DNA of 46,954 nucleotides from an uncultured Oscillospiraceae bacterium (GTDB lineage Bacteria; Bacillota; Clostridia; Oscillospirales; Ruminococcaceae), in assembly GCA_934446355.1 (NCBI GenBank), contig CAKSEC010000017.1, positions 1 to 46,954 on the forward strand, in the 5' to 3' direction. Positions within the stretch are counted from its first letter, which is position 1. Each line of letters begins with the position of its first letter. Positions 24,473 through 33,267 of the stretch are shown piece after piece. Position numbers and translations under genes: made by a program. The notes under the pieces are model-generated. The model was not told where the DNA came from. It did not search any database and was given only the letters and a program-made list of their open reading frames with translations.

Positions 24473-25861
24473 TTATAGCTGCCGTACCGTACCGGTAAAC
24501 AGCGGCTGTCCGTCTATGCCGGTGAGCACGAACAGGAATGGTCGGTCGAACGTCATGTCTATCTTCTCGTCCGGCGGCATTGCTGCACCGCACATCATCA
24601 TTTCGGTGAATGCCGCAGCCGTGCAGCCTTCTTCATCGACAGTCACCCTCGCTGACTGTCTTGCGCTGCCGGTGAACACGCCGCTGTCTTTCCCGCAGAG
24701 AGCGGAAAAATCCGCCGTGTACGCTGAGAAAATGTCTGTCACGCCGAGTTCGGTTAGCCCCATGCTCAGGTCGGTTGTTGAGGATACGTCGAACTTCGGC
24801 AGGGACAGGTTTATTGTGAGGAATTTGCTGTTGTCGGAGTTGTCACGCTTTCCGCTGACCATCTGCATATATTCGCCGGAAGCAAGCACGTCGTCAACGG
24901 TTTTGTCCTCGTCGGGGAGTATCAGCCACATATCGCAGCCTGACACAAACGACTGCTGCACTGCGCCGAAATCCTCGCCCCAGAAGTACGTTCCGGTATA
25001 GCCGGACCTGTTCATGAATGTGACCTCGCTGTCGCCGTCAGCGCCGTGAAATGTGCGCTGAGTGTTGTTCGCAGCATTGAACTTATCCGACCACTTGCCC
25101 TTGAACAGCACGGTGGAATACAGCGCAAACACAGCGTCTGAGTCAAGCGCAACGTCCTTTACTGCGTCTGAAAGCAGGCTGTCCGTTTGCTTGTTCAGCC
25201 AGTCCCTGACCGCATTGTTCATCTTATCCGAGCCGAATTCTCCGACATACGACGAGGCGTAGTAGTTCTGCGCCAGCGAATCCAGCACATTCTGGTCATA
25301 GCTGCCGCCCTCTGCAAGCCAGATGGAGTCGGCGAGAACGCTGGTTATTGCGCCGTCATTGCAGTAATTCGCATTCCAGACCTGCTCCGCCTGCGTGCGG
25401 AGTTTTTCTATATCCTCGGCGTTCAGCAGGTCGAGTATCTGCTGACGGCTATTGCCGGACGTGGTTTCTGCGAGCATTGACAGCGCCATATAAAGGCTCA
25501 GCGGGGAATAGGCGGCGTTCTCATGGCTTCCTGAAAGAAATGTGCGGGTGCTGTCCGTGTAGAAGTCCCACAGGCCGTCTGCATAGCCCTCTGGTGCGGT
25601 CAGATGAGCCTGTCGGTCGCTCCGCCATGCGTCATAGTCGCTGTCGAACATCAGGCTGGATTCGTTCGGGTACTGTGCCATTTTGGGATAGACAGCCTCT
25701 GCTGCCGCTTCAAATTTCGGCGTGATGAGATTCACCGCAGCGATACCTCCTGCAATACCAAGGCACGCAGCCGCTGAGAGTATGGGTATCCACAGGGGTC
25801 GGTGCGATTTTTTCTTTTTTGACGTCTGCGTTTCTGATGTAATGTGTTGTTGGTTTTTCAT
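24473..25861 (-). CDS. membrane-anchored serpin
   Basis: A 462-aa serine-protease inhibitor. A lysine-rich cytoplasmic N-terminus (KKKKSHRP) precedes one membrane helix (about 24-46) without a clear cleavage site, so the serpin domain (about 90-462) would face outward. Typical segments are NAAYSPLSLYMALSMLAETT, STVLFKGKWSDKF and DRPFLFVL. The reactive loop starts at hinge residues EEG (410-412) followed by C-T-AAA-F-T. Counting P17 at E410 puts P1-P1' near Ala426-Ala427, which suggests inhibition of elastase- or subtilisin-like proteases; this is inferred. The hinge P14 Thr/Ser is Cys. AAAGGAGGG precedes the ATG. Confidence 0.92.
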   Translation of the reverse strand: MKNQQHITSETQTSKKKKSHRPLWIPILSAAACLGIAGGIAAVNLITPKFEAAAEAVYPKMAQYPNESSLMFDSDYDAWRSDRQAHLTAPEGYADGLWDFYTDSTRTFLSGSHENAAYSPLSLYMALSMLAETTSGNSRQQILDLLNAEDIEKLRTQAEQVWNANYCNDGAITSVLADSIWLAEGGSYDQNVLDSLAQNYYASSYVGEFGSDKMNNAVRDWLNKQTDSLLSDAVKDVALDSDAVFALYSTVLFKGKWSDKFNAANNTQRTFHGADGDSEVTFMNRSGYTGTYFWGEDFGAVQQSFVSGCDMWLILPDEDKTVDDVLASGEYMQMVSGKRDNSDNSKFLTINLSLPKFDVSSTTDLSMGLTELGVTDIFSAYTADFSALCGKDSGVFTGSARQSARVTVDEEGCTAAAFTEMMMCGAAMPPDEKIDMTFDRPFLFVLTGIDGQPLFTGTVRQL

Positions 25862-25947
25862 GGCGTAAGCCCTCCTTTAGCGGCGTTTTTTGCGCAGTGT
25901 GCGCATTGCTTCATCAATAACACCGCATAGCGGGCGATTTGGTTGCA

Positions 25948-26616
25948 TTATTTTTCCGGATCGCTGACCTCGGCTTTCATGCAGAACTCATAGAACGGTG
26001 CGATTTTTTTCAGGTCACGTGCGACCTTCTGCGCCAGCTTATCCGAGAACATCACCTTGGGGTCGTTACTGTCGAACGAAAGACCTATGCCCTTTCTGTC
26101 GAGCCATTCTTTCAGCTCGTCGGGCTGGTCGGGGAATTTGCTGCGCTTGTACTTATCGCCGTACATAGTAAAGGTTTTCTGGCTGTTTACCGCTTCAAAA
26201 GCCGCCTTGAAGCTGATATCCTCCGCAAGAATGAGAGAGCGCAGAAGCTGCATTGATTTAGCGGAAGCGCAGTAGTACCCGCAGCCGTAGCTTATGCCGT
26301 TCACGCCTATCGAGAAATAGAAGCCGGGCAGCGCATGGAACTGCTCCTTAGTGCGGCTGAATGTATACCAGATATGGTCGCGGAATATCGAATCGGGATT
26401 TAGCCGCATATCACGGTGAATGCGGGAAATGCGCCGTGGGTCGGTGACGATGAGCGGGTCAATTGAGGTTATCGTCGGTGCGACCGCTTCGACAAGCTGC
26501 TTCATCGGGTCTGTGACATAGGTCTTGTAGTCCTCCTTGTGCTCGTTGAACCACTCGCGGCTGTCGTGCAGGCGGTTCTCAAACAGAAAATCGAGTGATT
26601 TCTGGGAAAATGGCAT
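25948..26616 (-). CDS. DUF2461 family protein
   Basis: A 222-aa protein of the DUF2461 (TIGR02453) type, recognisable by FLFENRLHDSREWFNEHKEDY at the start, RRISRIHRDMRLNPDSIFRDH in the middle, and the GVNGISYGCGYY core. Function unknown. A CAGGAGG ribosome site precedes the ATG. It is the nearest gene to copy 1 of the structured element on its 5' side. Confidence 0.88.
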   Translation of the reverse strand: MPFSQKSLDFLFENRLHDSREWFNEHKEDYKTYVTDPMKQLVEAVAPTITSIDPLIVTDPRRISRIHRDMRLNPDSIFRDHIWYTFSRTKEQFHALPGFYFSIGVNGISYGCGYYCASAKSMQLLRSLILAEDISFKAAFEAVNSQKTFTMYGDKYKRSKFPDQPDELKEWLDRKGIGLSFDSNDPKVMFSDKLAQKVARDLKKIAPFYEFCMKAEVSDPEK

Positions 26617-26705
26617 GGTGTGTTACCTCCTGAAATAATTGCAGTTTTTTTCATGCTTCTTTCTGTTAGTATGATAATGCGGAAATAATCCGCAGCATCA
26701 TTTTA

Positions 26706-26810
26706 CAGACTGGTGAGAAGCCCTCAGATTCTAGGAACAAGCATAACGACTAGGCTTTGTGCCTGTCGTTGTGCTTGTGACAACGAAGATGAGGGTTTAT
26801 CACCAGTCTG
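26706..26810 (+). ncRNA. structured repeat element, copy 1
   Basis: A 105-nt element whose ends pair perfectly (CAGACTGGTGA with TCACCAGTCTG, 11 bp). Inside are CCCTCA/TGAGGG (26721-26726, 26790-26795), a 13-bp stem at 26737-26749/26766-26778, and a small AGGC/GCCT tip. Unpaired segments GAGAAG, GATTCTAGGAA and GACAACGAAGA are shared with the copies at 42514 and 44758, while the long stem differs but still pairs. The strand is not proven. As drawn, it ends 22 nt before the start codon at 26833, with the ribosome site right after the stem. I do not recognise an Rfam family. Confidence 0.65.
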
Positions 26811-26832
26811 ACGAGGAAAGGAGCATTATAAT

Positions 26833-27084
26833 ATGGCTAAAAAACTCACGGCGGCTGAATTCTTTGAAAAGAACAACACCGCCTTTATGAAATTCGGGAA
26901 TATGTTCACCCGAAAGCTGACTGACGAGCAGCTTATTACTGCGCTCGCTGAAAAGGACCTCGAGAAGCTTGCCAAGGTGTTCAGGCTGGTTTTTGAAATG
27001 CTGGAGGAGAACTCGCCAGACAGCAGCACCCAGCTTGCCGCAATGATATCCGCATATTCCGAGATGGGGGAGGAAGAGCCTTGA
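26833..27084 (+). CDS. small protein upstream of terminase
   Basis: An 83-aa acidic, mostly helical protein (LTAAEFFEKNNTAFMKFGN, DEQLITALAEKDLEKLAKVFRLVFEML). Its position directly before a terminase large subunit gene suggests a terminase small-subunit role or a partner, but I see no helix-turn-helix, so this is open. AAAGGAG precedes the ATG. The stop overlaps the terminase start (TTGA). Confidence 0.65.
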   Translation: MAKKLTAAEFFEKNNTAFMKFGNMFTRKLTDEQLITALAEKDLEKLAKVFRLVFEMLEENSPDSSTQLAAMISAYSEMGEEEP

Positions 27085-28313
27085 ATACGCCATTCTCACC
27101 CAAGCAGCGGCAGGCTTTGTCGCTTGTGAAGTCCGGCGGGCTGAAAAGGCTCAACATACTGCAGGGCAGCGTCCGCAGCGGAAAAACGTGGATATCCATG
27201 ATAATGTGGGGCTTCTGGACAGCCGGTGCGCCAAAGGACGGCACATATCTCATGGCTGGAAAGACCCTAACAACGCTGCGCCGCAATGTCCTTGAGCCGA
27301 TGTGCAGTCTATTCGGCAGCTGCTTCACATACAGTCTTAGCAAAAAGGAAGCGCAGCTTTTCGGCAGGCGGATATATCTGGAGGGGGCTGCAAATGCGCA
27401 GGCAGAAAGCAAGATTCGGGGCATGACGCTCAACGGCGCATACTGCGACGAGCTTTCGCTTTTCCCTGAGGATTTCTTCGCAATGCTGCTTTCAAGACTT
27501 TCGGTCAAGGGCGCGAAGCTGTTTGCGACCACGAATCCCGATAATCCGGGGCACTGGCTGAAGCGAAACTACCTTGACAACGCTGCGCTTGACCTGCTCG
27601 ACCTGAAATTCTCGCTTGACGACAATATCTTTCTCCCGCCGGAATATGTTGCGGAACTTAAAAAGGAATATACCGGAGTATATTACGACCGCTTCATTCT
27701 CGGCAACTGGACGGCGGCGGAGGGCAGGATATACGAGGATTTCTCGCAGAAATGCGTGATCTCCCCGCAGGAACTTAAAATGCGCCTTGCGGCTTCTCCG
27801 CTCGTCACGTCTGTGATAGGCGTGGATTACGGCGGAAACAGGAGTGCGAGCGCATTCGTGCACACCGGCTTTGACGCCGGCTTCAATAATGTGTATGTGC
27901 TGTCGGAACATTACGACAAGCGCAACGCCTCGGCGGAGTGCCTTATATCGGCGTTCCGTGACTTCACGGCGGCTGAGCGGGAGCGTTTCCCAACGCTTTC
28001 GGCGGCGTTCTGCGACAGTGCGGAGCAGCTTCTGATAAAAAGCTTTCGCAGCGCCGTGAATATTGAGGTAAAGAATGCGCTGAAAAAGCAGGTCGGCACA
28101 CGTATCAACATGGTGAACCGGCTTATTTCAGCAGGCAGGCTGCACGTCAGCAGTGAATGCCCGCACCTTATCGAAGCGCTGAAAACCGCCGTCTGGGACG
28201 AACGCAGCATTCACCGTGACGTCCGGCTTGACGACGGCTCGACCAACATCGACAGCCTTGACGCATTCGAGTATTCCATCGAACGCTTTTCGAGAGAGCT
28301 GTTCAGATACTGA
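27081..28313 (+). CDS. phage terminase large subunit, orphan
   Basis: A 410-aa DNA-packaging motor protein of the Terminase_3/PBSX type. The ATPase has LQGSVRSGKTW (Walker A, 28-37), YCDEL (Walker B, D123/E124) and the coupling motif TTNPDNPGHWLK. The RNase H-like nuclease shows acidic residues in GVDYGG, FCDSAEQ and DSLDAFEY. All motifs look intact. The start is TTG at 27081, overlapping the previous stop and preceded by GGGGAGGAAGAG. No portal, capsid or tail gene follows; the next gene is a convergent helicase. It is therefore an orphan terminase: a prophage remnant, a packaging satellite part, or a domesticated enzyme. Confidence 0.92.
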   Translation: MNTPFSPKQRQALSLVKSGGLKRLNILQGSVRSGKTWISMIMWGFWTAGAPKDGTYLMAGKTLTTLRRNVLEPMCSLFGSCFTYSLSKKEAQLFGRRIYLEGAANAQAESKIRGMTLNGAYCDELSLFPEDFFAMLLSRLSVKGAKLFATTNPDNPGHWLKRNYLDNAALDLLDLKFSLDDNIFLPPEYVAELKKEYTGVYYDRFILGNWTAAEGRIYEDFSQKCVISPQELKMRLAASPLVTSVIGVDYGGNRSASAFVHTGFDAGFNNVYVLSEHYDKRNASAECLISAFRDFTAAERERFPTLSAAFCDSAEQLLIKSFRSAVNIEVKNALKKQVGTRINMVNRLISAGRLHVSSECPHLIEALKTAVWDERSIHRDVRLDDGSTNIDSLDAFEYSIERFSRELFRY

Positions 28314-28344
28314 TTTATTCCCTCGGCTTGTCCGGGGGATATTT

Positions 28345-30561
28345 TTATAGGTTCTCTTTCATATCCTCGGTGTCGAGATAGTCCTCGATATATTGCTTCT
28401 TCAGAAGTTCACGGGGGATATAGTCGTTGTATTTGCCGCTAATCTCGCAGCTGTCGGGAATGGCGAAGCTGTATTTGTCTGCGCCGCTGCGCTTTATCTC
28501 TGTCAAAGCCTGTTCAAGTTCGTCGATGCTGCGGTCGGTCTTTACTTCAATACACACCGGAATATAGCGGTGAAGCCACACGTTCGCACCGAAGCCCCTG
28601 CGCCGCAGTTCGTACATGAGCGCCATGCACGAACGTGTTCCGAGAAACGGCATAACGATATAAAGGGTCGGGGTTATTTTCAGCGCCCTGCCGCCGGGAA
28701 AGCCCGGAACGCCGCCCGCAAGTCTGCCCTCGGTGGTGATGGCAGTGGCTGCGGCGGCAGTGCGGCAGGCTCGTCTGATATCGCCCAGCCGCTTGGCTGC
28801 AGACTGGTCAAGGAATGCGTATTCCTCGTCGCTGCACAGCACCTCGCGTATCTTCTGCATTACCCTTGTGTGGACATATTCGTTGCCGGTGTCCTGCCAC
28901 ATATTCGCTGATATACCCGGAATATGCTTGACAAAAATGCGCCGTTCTTTCAGGTCGAGTTCAGTGACCTCCCACGCCTGACCTGCCAGTGCGAACTGCG
29001 CCTTTTCCGGAAACGGGGTCTGCACCGTGCCTATTTCCTCGGCGTTGCAGCGCACCGAGAACTCAGACGGCACGGAGAATACCGCCAGAAATTCATAGTT
29101 GTTCACAGCCGCCTCGCCCTTGTCCCCGATGAGCAGCGAACCGTCCTCGCTGCGCTCTATCTGACCGTTCGCCAGCATATGCCGCAGCAGCGTCAGGTAG
29201 TCCTCACGGGTGACGTTCCTGAATACGCCGAGCGTCAGAATATACCGTGCAAGTTCAGGCGGCTTCACGCTGCCCTGAGAAGAAAGCCAACTCATCGTCT
29301 GGTGGTACAGCAGGCTGTAGGGCAGCTTCGGGAGATACATCGGCTCTATCCAGCGTTCACGGGTATAGAGAAGTATCATGGCGACGCACATAACGAAGTC
29401 CCAGTTTATCTCTTTATAGAACTCCTGCGGCGGCAGGCTCATGTCCCACCTGAATGCGAACCGCATTTCTGCAGTGCCGCCCCTGCGGCCGGTGCGCCCA
29501 AGCCGCTGGACAAGTCCGGATACCGTCAGCGGGCAGCCCGTCTGGACGATACGTTCAAGGCTGCCGAGGTCGATACCAAGTTCCAGAGTGACTGTTGCGC
29601 CGGTGCATATCGGCTGCTCGGAATCTCTCATGCGCTGCTCGGTAAATTCACGCAGGGCAGGGGAGATGTTGGCGTGGTGCACAAGGTAGTTATCCGGCAG
29701 ATGCTTTTCTGCGGCTAGCTTTTTCAGGTGGGCGATGTTTTCCTCGACCTCGCCCTTGGAGTTGGAGAAAAGAATGCACCGCTTGTTCCACGTGCTTTCA
29801 AACAAATAGTCATAGTAATTCTGCAGCAGTATCTTGCTGTCGGAGTTCGGTATCTTCTCCTTTATAGGAAAGAACCTCACCGAAAGCCGCAGCGAACGCC
29901 CCTTTTCGTGCGTTATCGGCGTAACGCACTGCCGTCCGCTGTCGGTGTTGAGCCACTTTTCGGCATTGCGGCAGTCGCCGAGCGTCGCAGACAGACCTAT
30001 CCTGCGAGGGTGGTAGCCTATCAGCCTTGAAAGCCGCTCCAGCAGGCAAAGAAGCTGCAGGCCACGGTCGTTGTCCATGAAATAGTGCATTTCGTCGATA
30101 ATAACGAACCGCAGGTCTGAGAACAGCCGGAACGCTCCGCTTGAATTGTGCATGAGCATACTTTCGAGCGATTCCGGCGTAGTCTGAATAACGCCCTGAG
30201 GACGTTTCATCACACGCTTTTTTGCCGCCGCCGAGGCGTCGCCGTGCCATTTGGTGACCGGAATGCCCGCTTCCTCCAGAAGTCCCTCAAGCCGCACGAA
30301 CTGGTCGTTTATCAGCGCTTTCAGCGGGGAGAGGTACAGCACGCCGACGCTTTGCGAGGGGTTCTCCCAAAGCTGGGTCAGCACTGGCAGGAACGCCGCT
30401 TCGGTCTTGCCGCTAGCCGTTCCGCTGGACAAAAGCAGGTTCTCGTCCGTGTCGAACACCGCTTCTGCGGCGAGCACCTGAATCTCACGCAGTTCCTCCC
30501 ACTTGTGGCGGTAGATGTAATCCTGAATGAACGGTGCGTAGCGGTGGAATATATCGCTCAT
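28345..30561 (-). CDS. Lhr-like DExH helicase, BrxHI-type
   Basis: A 738-aa superfamily 2 helicase. Motifs: LSSGTASGKTEA (Walker A, 44-55), TTPESLE, IIDEMH (DExH, 155-159), GLSATLG, and QRLGRTGRRGG (motif VI). The C-terminal part is not an Lhr core but fits the BrxHI/Lhr-like proteins of BREX type 2 and related loci. It is translated after the DUF2791 ATPase with 26 nt between them, an operon arrangement known for BrxD-BrxHI pairs. Probably a nucleic-acid remodelling part of a defence or stress system. GAAAGGA precedes the ATG. Confidence 0.85.
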   Translation of the reverse strand: MSDIFHRYAPFIQDYIYRHKWEELREIQVLAAEAVFDTDENLLLSSGTASGKTEAAFLPVLTQLWENPSQSVGVLYLSPLKALINDQFVRLEGLLEEAGIPVTKWHGDASAAAKKRVMKRPQGVIQTTPESLESMLMHNSSGAFRLFSDLRFVIIDEMHYFMDNDRGLQLLCLLERLSRLIGYHPRRIGLSATLGDCRNAEKWLNTDSGRQCVTPITHEKGRSLRLSVRFFPIKEKIPNSDSKILLQNYYDYLFESTWNKRCILFSNSKGEVEENIAHLKKLAAEKHLPDNYLVHHANISPALREFTEQRMRDSEQPICTGATVTLELGIDLGSLERIVQTGCPLTVSGLVQRLGRTGRRGGTAEMRFAFRWDMSLPPQEFYKEINWDFVMCVAMILLYTRERWIEPMYLPKLPYSLLYHQTMSWLSSQGSVKPPELARYILTLGVFRNVTREDYLTLLRHMLANGQIERSEDGSLLIGDKGEAAVNNYEFLAVFSVPSEFSVRCNAEEIGTVQTPFPEKAQFALAGQAWEVTELDLKERRIFVKHIPGISANMWQDTGNEYVHTRVMQKIREVLCSDEEYAFLDQSAAKRLGDIRRACRTAAAATAITTEGRLAGGVPGFPGGRALKITPTLYIVMPFLGTRSCMALMYELRRRGFGANVWLHRYIPVCIEVKTDRSIDELEQALTEIKRSGADKYSFAIPDSCEISGKYNDYIPRELLKKQYIEDYLDTEDMKENL

Positions 30562-30587
30562 TTCTGGTCCTTTCTTTCAGCGGCAGG

Positions 30588-31907
30588 TCAGAGTTCAAAG
30601 TTCTCAAAGCCGTCAGCCTGCTCTGAGGTGTTGCCGTCGGGCTTTGCGTATTCAAAGCTTTCCTCGCCCATAAGCTGTGCGATGGTCCTGTCTGGGTTCT
30701 GCATTGCGATGTTCAGCAGTTCGATGAAGTCCCTTATCACCTCTCTTGGGGTTATGTTTGAATCTGCGCCGACACGGCTGTATTCCGCCTTGATGAAGTA
30801 TATTCTGTCGTCGAGCGTCATGCGGTTTTCATAGCCGTACAGACCGGCGTGAATCTCGGCGAGCTTTTCGGTGAGGACTGTCATTTCCTCGGCGGTCAGC
30901 GGCTGCAGCCGGATTATCGGGGCGAGCATATCGTGCGTTTCATCGGTGGCAAATCTTCCCCGCTCCAAGCGGGAGCGCAGTGCGTCATAGCTGAACACGC
31001 CCCGCCGCGGGTCCTCAATGCTCTGCGGAGTGCCACCCATTATTATGCCGAGATGTGACGCCTTTCCCTGCATGACGTCGTTGTACATCATGAGTATCTT
31101 TTCATAGTTATACTGACGGGTCACCGCATGAGGTATCTTCATGATATTCACAAGTTCGTCTATCATTATCACGAAGCCCTTGTAGCCTGCGCTGACAAAG
31201 AATGCGGTCAGCAGCTTCACATAGTCGTACCAGTTATCGTCGGAGATTATCACGTTCACGCCGAGGTCCTGCTTGGCTTCGGTCTTGGTGGAGTACTCGC
31301 CCCTGAGCCACCGCACTGCGCAGCCCGCTTTTTCCTCATTGCCCATGGTGTAAGCCTTGTGGTAGGCGTTGAGCACACGTGCGAAGTCAAAGCCGTGCAC
31401 CATGTCCTCCAGTTCGCTTATCCGCATATAGATCTGCTTTTCCACTGCGGCGTCGAAGAACGGGTCGTCGGGAGATGTGCCGGAAGCCACGATGTCAGTG
31501 CGCACGCCGGTTATCCACTTTTCAAGGATAAGCGGGAGTGCGCCGCCGTCCGGCTTTGTGCGCACGCTGAGGTTGCGCATAAGTTCACGGTAGGTGGCAA
31601 GCCCCTGACCTTTAGTGCCCATAAGCCGGCGTTCGGGCGACAGGTCGGCGTCCGCCGTGACAAAGCCCCTGTCCATCAGGTGCTGGCGCATGGTCTGCAG
31701 CATAAAGCTCTTTCCGCTGCCGTATCTGCCGACGATAAAGCGGAAGAATGCGCCGCCCTCCTCGGTGATATCGACATCATGAAGCAGGGCGTTTATCTCT
31801 GCGGTCCGTCCCACTGCGATATAGCCAAGACCGGTCCTCGGCACTACGCCGCCTTTCAGGGCGTTTATCAATCCGGAAGCTATCCTCTTTGGTACTGCAA
31901 CAGCCAT
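30588..31907 (-). CDS. BrxD-like P-loop ATPase (DUF2791)
   Basis: A 439-aa ATPase of the DUF2791 family, used as BrxD in BREX type 2 and in some Ter-linked clusters. Walker A is GRYGSGKS (60-67), Walker B GFVIMIDELVNI. The N-terminus (AVPKRIASGLINALKGGVVPRTGLGYIAVGR) is typical. The ATG at 31907 is chosen because GGAGGAGATAACG directly precedes it; the upstream in-frame ATG at 31922 overlaps that site. No PglX, PglZ, PglW or TerB gene is nearby, so only the ATPase-helicase half of such a system is present. Confidence 0.85.
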   Translation of the reverse strand: MAVAVPKRIASGLINALKGGVVPRTGLGYIAVGRTAEINALLHDVDITEEGGAFFRFIVGRYGSGKSFMLQTMRQHLMDRGFVTADADLSPERRLMGTKGQGLATYRELMRNLSVRTKPDGGALPLILEKWITGVRTDIVASGTSPDDPFFDAAVEKQIYMRISELEDMVHGFDFARVLNAYHKAYTMGNEEKAGCAVRWLRGEYSTKTEAKQDLGVNVIISDDNWYDYVKLLTAFFVSAGYKGFVIMIDELVNIMKIPHAVTRQYNYEKILMMYNDVMQGKASHLGIIMGGTPQSIEDPRRGVFSYDALRSRLERGRFATDETHDMLAPIIRLQPLTAEEMTVLTEKLAEIHAGLYGYENRMTLDDRIYFIKAEYSRVGADSNITPREVIRDFIELLNIAMQNPDRTIAQLMGEESFEYAKPDGNTSEQADGFENFEL

Positions 31908-31943
31908 CGTTATCTCCTCCATCTTTTGATTTGCTATCCTTTT

Positions 31944-31972
31944 ATTTTAGCACAAACTATCCGAAAAATCAA
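31944..31972 (-). promoter_or_regulatory. promoter of the BrxD-BrxHI pair
   Basis: On the minus strand TTGATT, a 17-bp spacer and TAAAAT lie about 40 nt upstream of the start at 31907. The pair therefore has its own promoter, separate from the DUF58 gene upstream. Confidence 0.7.
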
Positions 31973-32000
31973 TACCGCTGAGGGGGCAGTTTATTAAGAG

Positions 32001-32057
32001 CAAAACAGGGCAGCCCATCGCAGTACCCCAAAAATGGGGTAAGCAATGCACTGCCCT
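32001..32057 (-). terminator. double hairpin terminator after the DUF58 gene
   Basis: Nested stems: AGGGCAG/CTGCCCT (32007-32013, 32051-32057) and TACCCCA/TGGGGTA around AAAA (32024-32041). On the minus strand GTTTTGC follows. It separates moxR-DUF58 from the BrxD promoter. Confidence 0.65.
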
Positions 32058-32069
32058 GAATTTCCGCCG

Positions 32070-33251
32070 TCATTCCATATTGCCGTACACTGGCAGGAAC
32101 ACGAAGCCCTTTTCATGCGCCTGCGCTTCCAGCGGAGAGCGAGTGCCGAGGCTCAGCCACACCAGTGCGACCTGTCCGCCGAAACCATCGGCTGCGCGAT
32201 CTGCAAGGGCTATGACCTGCTCGGTAAGGTTTGTCGTCACGAGGAAAAGCGTTGAGTATCCGCTGCGGCAATATCCGCCGACAAGTTCTGAGAATTCCAT
32301 CACGTCAAGCTTTGACGGTATCACCGCCATCAGGCTGAAGAACCGCTCAAAATCCGCCATGTCCTTTATTTCCGACCTGTGCTCGCCGCTATATGTGCCG
32401 AGGTCCACGGTGCATTCTACGCCTGCTTTCGCAGAGGTCAGCGCAAGAGCCACAGCCGCTTCGATAACTGCGTCGGACTGGCGCATAACGCTGTCCAGAG
32501 TACCCTCGAACGAGTAATCGCACAGCACGGCATTACGGCATTCTGTCGCTGCGTCGAACTGCTTTACCATCAGTTCGTCCTGCTTTGCGGTGAGTTTCCA
32601 GTGAACAAGCTGCATTATATCTCCCATCATGTATTCACGCACGTGGGAGAAATCCTCCTTTTCGCCGGACAGCAGAGAAAGTGCGCTTGTGCTGTTTTCT
32701 CCGGGTATTCCGCCCTCAATGTCGCCTATATCCAGCCGCCTTGGCAGGAATATCAGCGTTGCTTCAGCGGATATCTTATGCCTAATGCGTACCACACGCA
32801 GCGGGTCGTACAGCGAGATACGGCTCACCTGAGCGGCGTATGCTCCACGATATCGGTGCATCACCGGCACGGATATCCTGCAGCTTCCAAGCGGCGGCAC
32901 TGACGCATAAACTCTCTTTGCGCTGAAAAGTCCGGTGTCCCTGTCGGGAAGATTGCATTCAAGTTCTATCGGGGCAAACGGCAGCACAGCCCTGCTGCGA
33001 ATATATATCCAGATGTCGAACCGCTCGCCCTTTGACCGAACCAGACGTACCCCGCCAGTCTGGCGGCTCTGCTTCCCGTCATAGAAGTTCACCTGTGCGA
33101 GCCTGCTGCATATGAGCACCACCGGCAGGGATATCAGCGGATACAGCAGCGAAGCCACCAGCAGCACGGAAGCCGCACGGCTCTGATAGGTTATCGAAAG
33201 AACCAGAAGCCCCAGCACCACAGCGATGTAAATTATCCTGTTCCTGCGCAT
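32070..33251 (-). CDS. DUF58 protein, MoxR partner
   Basis: A 393-aa protein. Two N-terminal membrane helices (about 5-50) precede a beta domain and the DUF58 core with the characteristic EDFSHVREYMMGDIMQLVHWK, then FDAATECRNAVLCDYS and a von Willebrand-like fold. DUF58 proteins are the usual partners of MoxR AAA+ ATPases and are thought to aid folding or metal insertion of a client. The gene lies 16 nt after moxR. The transglutaminase gene that often completes this operon is missing here. Confidence 0.9.
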   Translation of the reverse strand: MRRNRIIYIAVVLGLLVLSITYQSRAASVLLVASLLYPLISLPVVLICSRLAQVNFYDGKQSRQTGGVRLVRSKGERFDIWIYIRSRAVLPFAPIELECNLPDRDTGLFSAKRVYASVPPLGSCRISVPVMHRYRGAYAAQVSRISLYDPLRVVRIRHKISAEATLIFLPRRLDIGDIEGGIPGENSTSALSLLSGEKEDFSHVREYMMGDIMQLVHWKLTAKQDELMVKQFDAATECRNAVLCDYSFEGTLDSVMRQSDAVIEAAVALALTSAKAGVECTVDLGTYSGEHRSEIKDMADFERFFSLMAVIPSKLDVMEFSELVGGYCRSGYSTLFLVTTNLTEQVIALADRAADGFGGQVALVWLSLGTRSPLEAQAHEKGFVFLPVYGNME

Positions 33252-33267
33252 TTGTTCCCCCTGTCCC

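Noticed and set aside
26833..28313. Intact prophage
   Set aside because: Only a terminase and one small gene are present. No integrase, portal, capsid, tail or lysis genes occur within 10 kb on either side.
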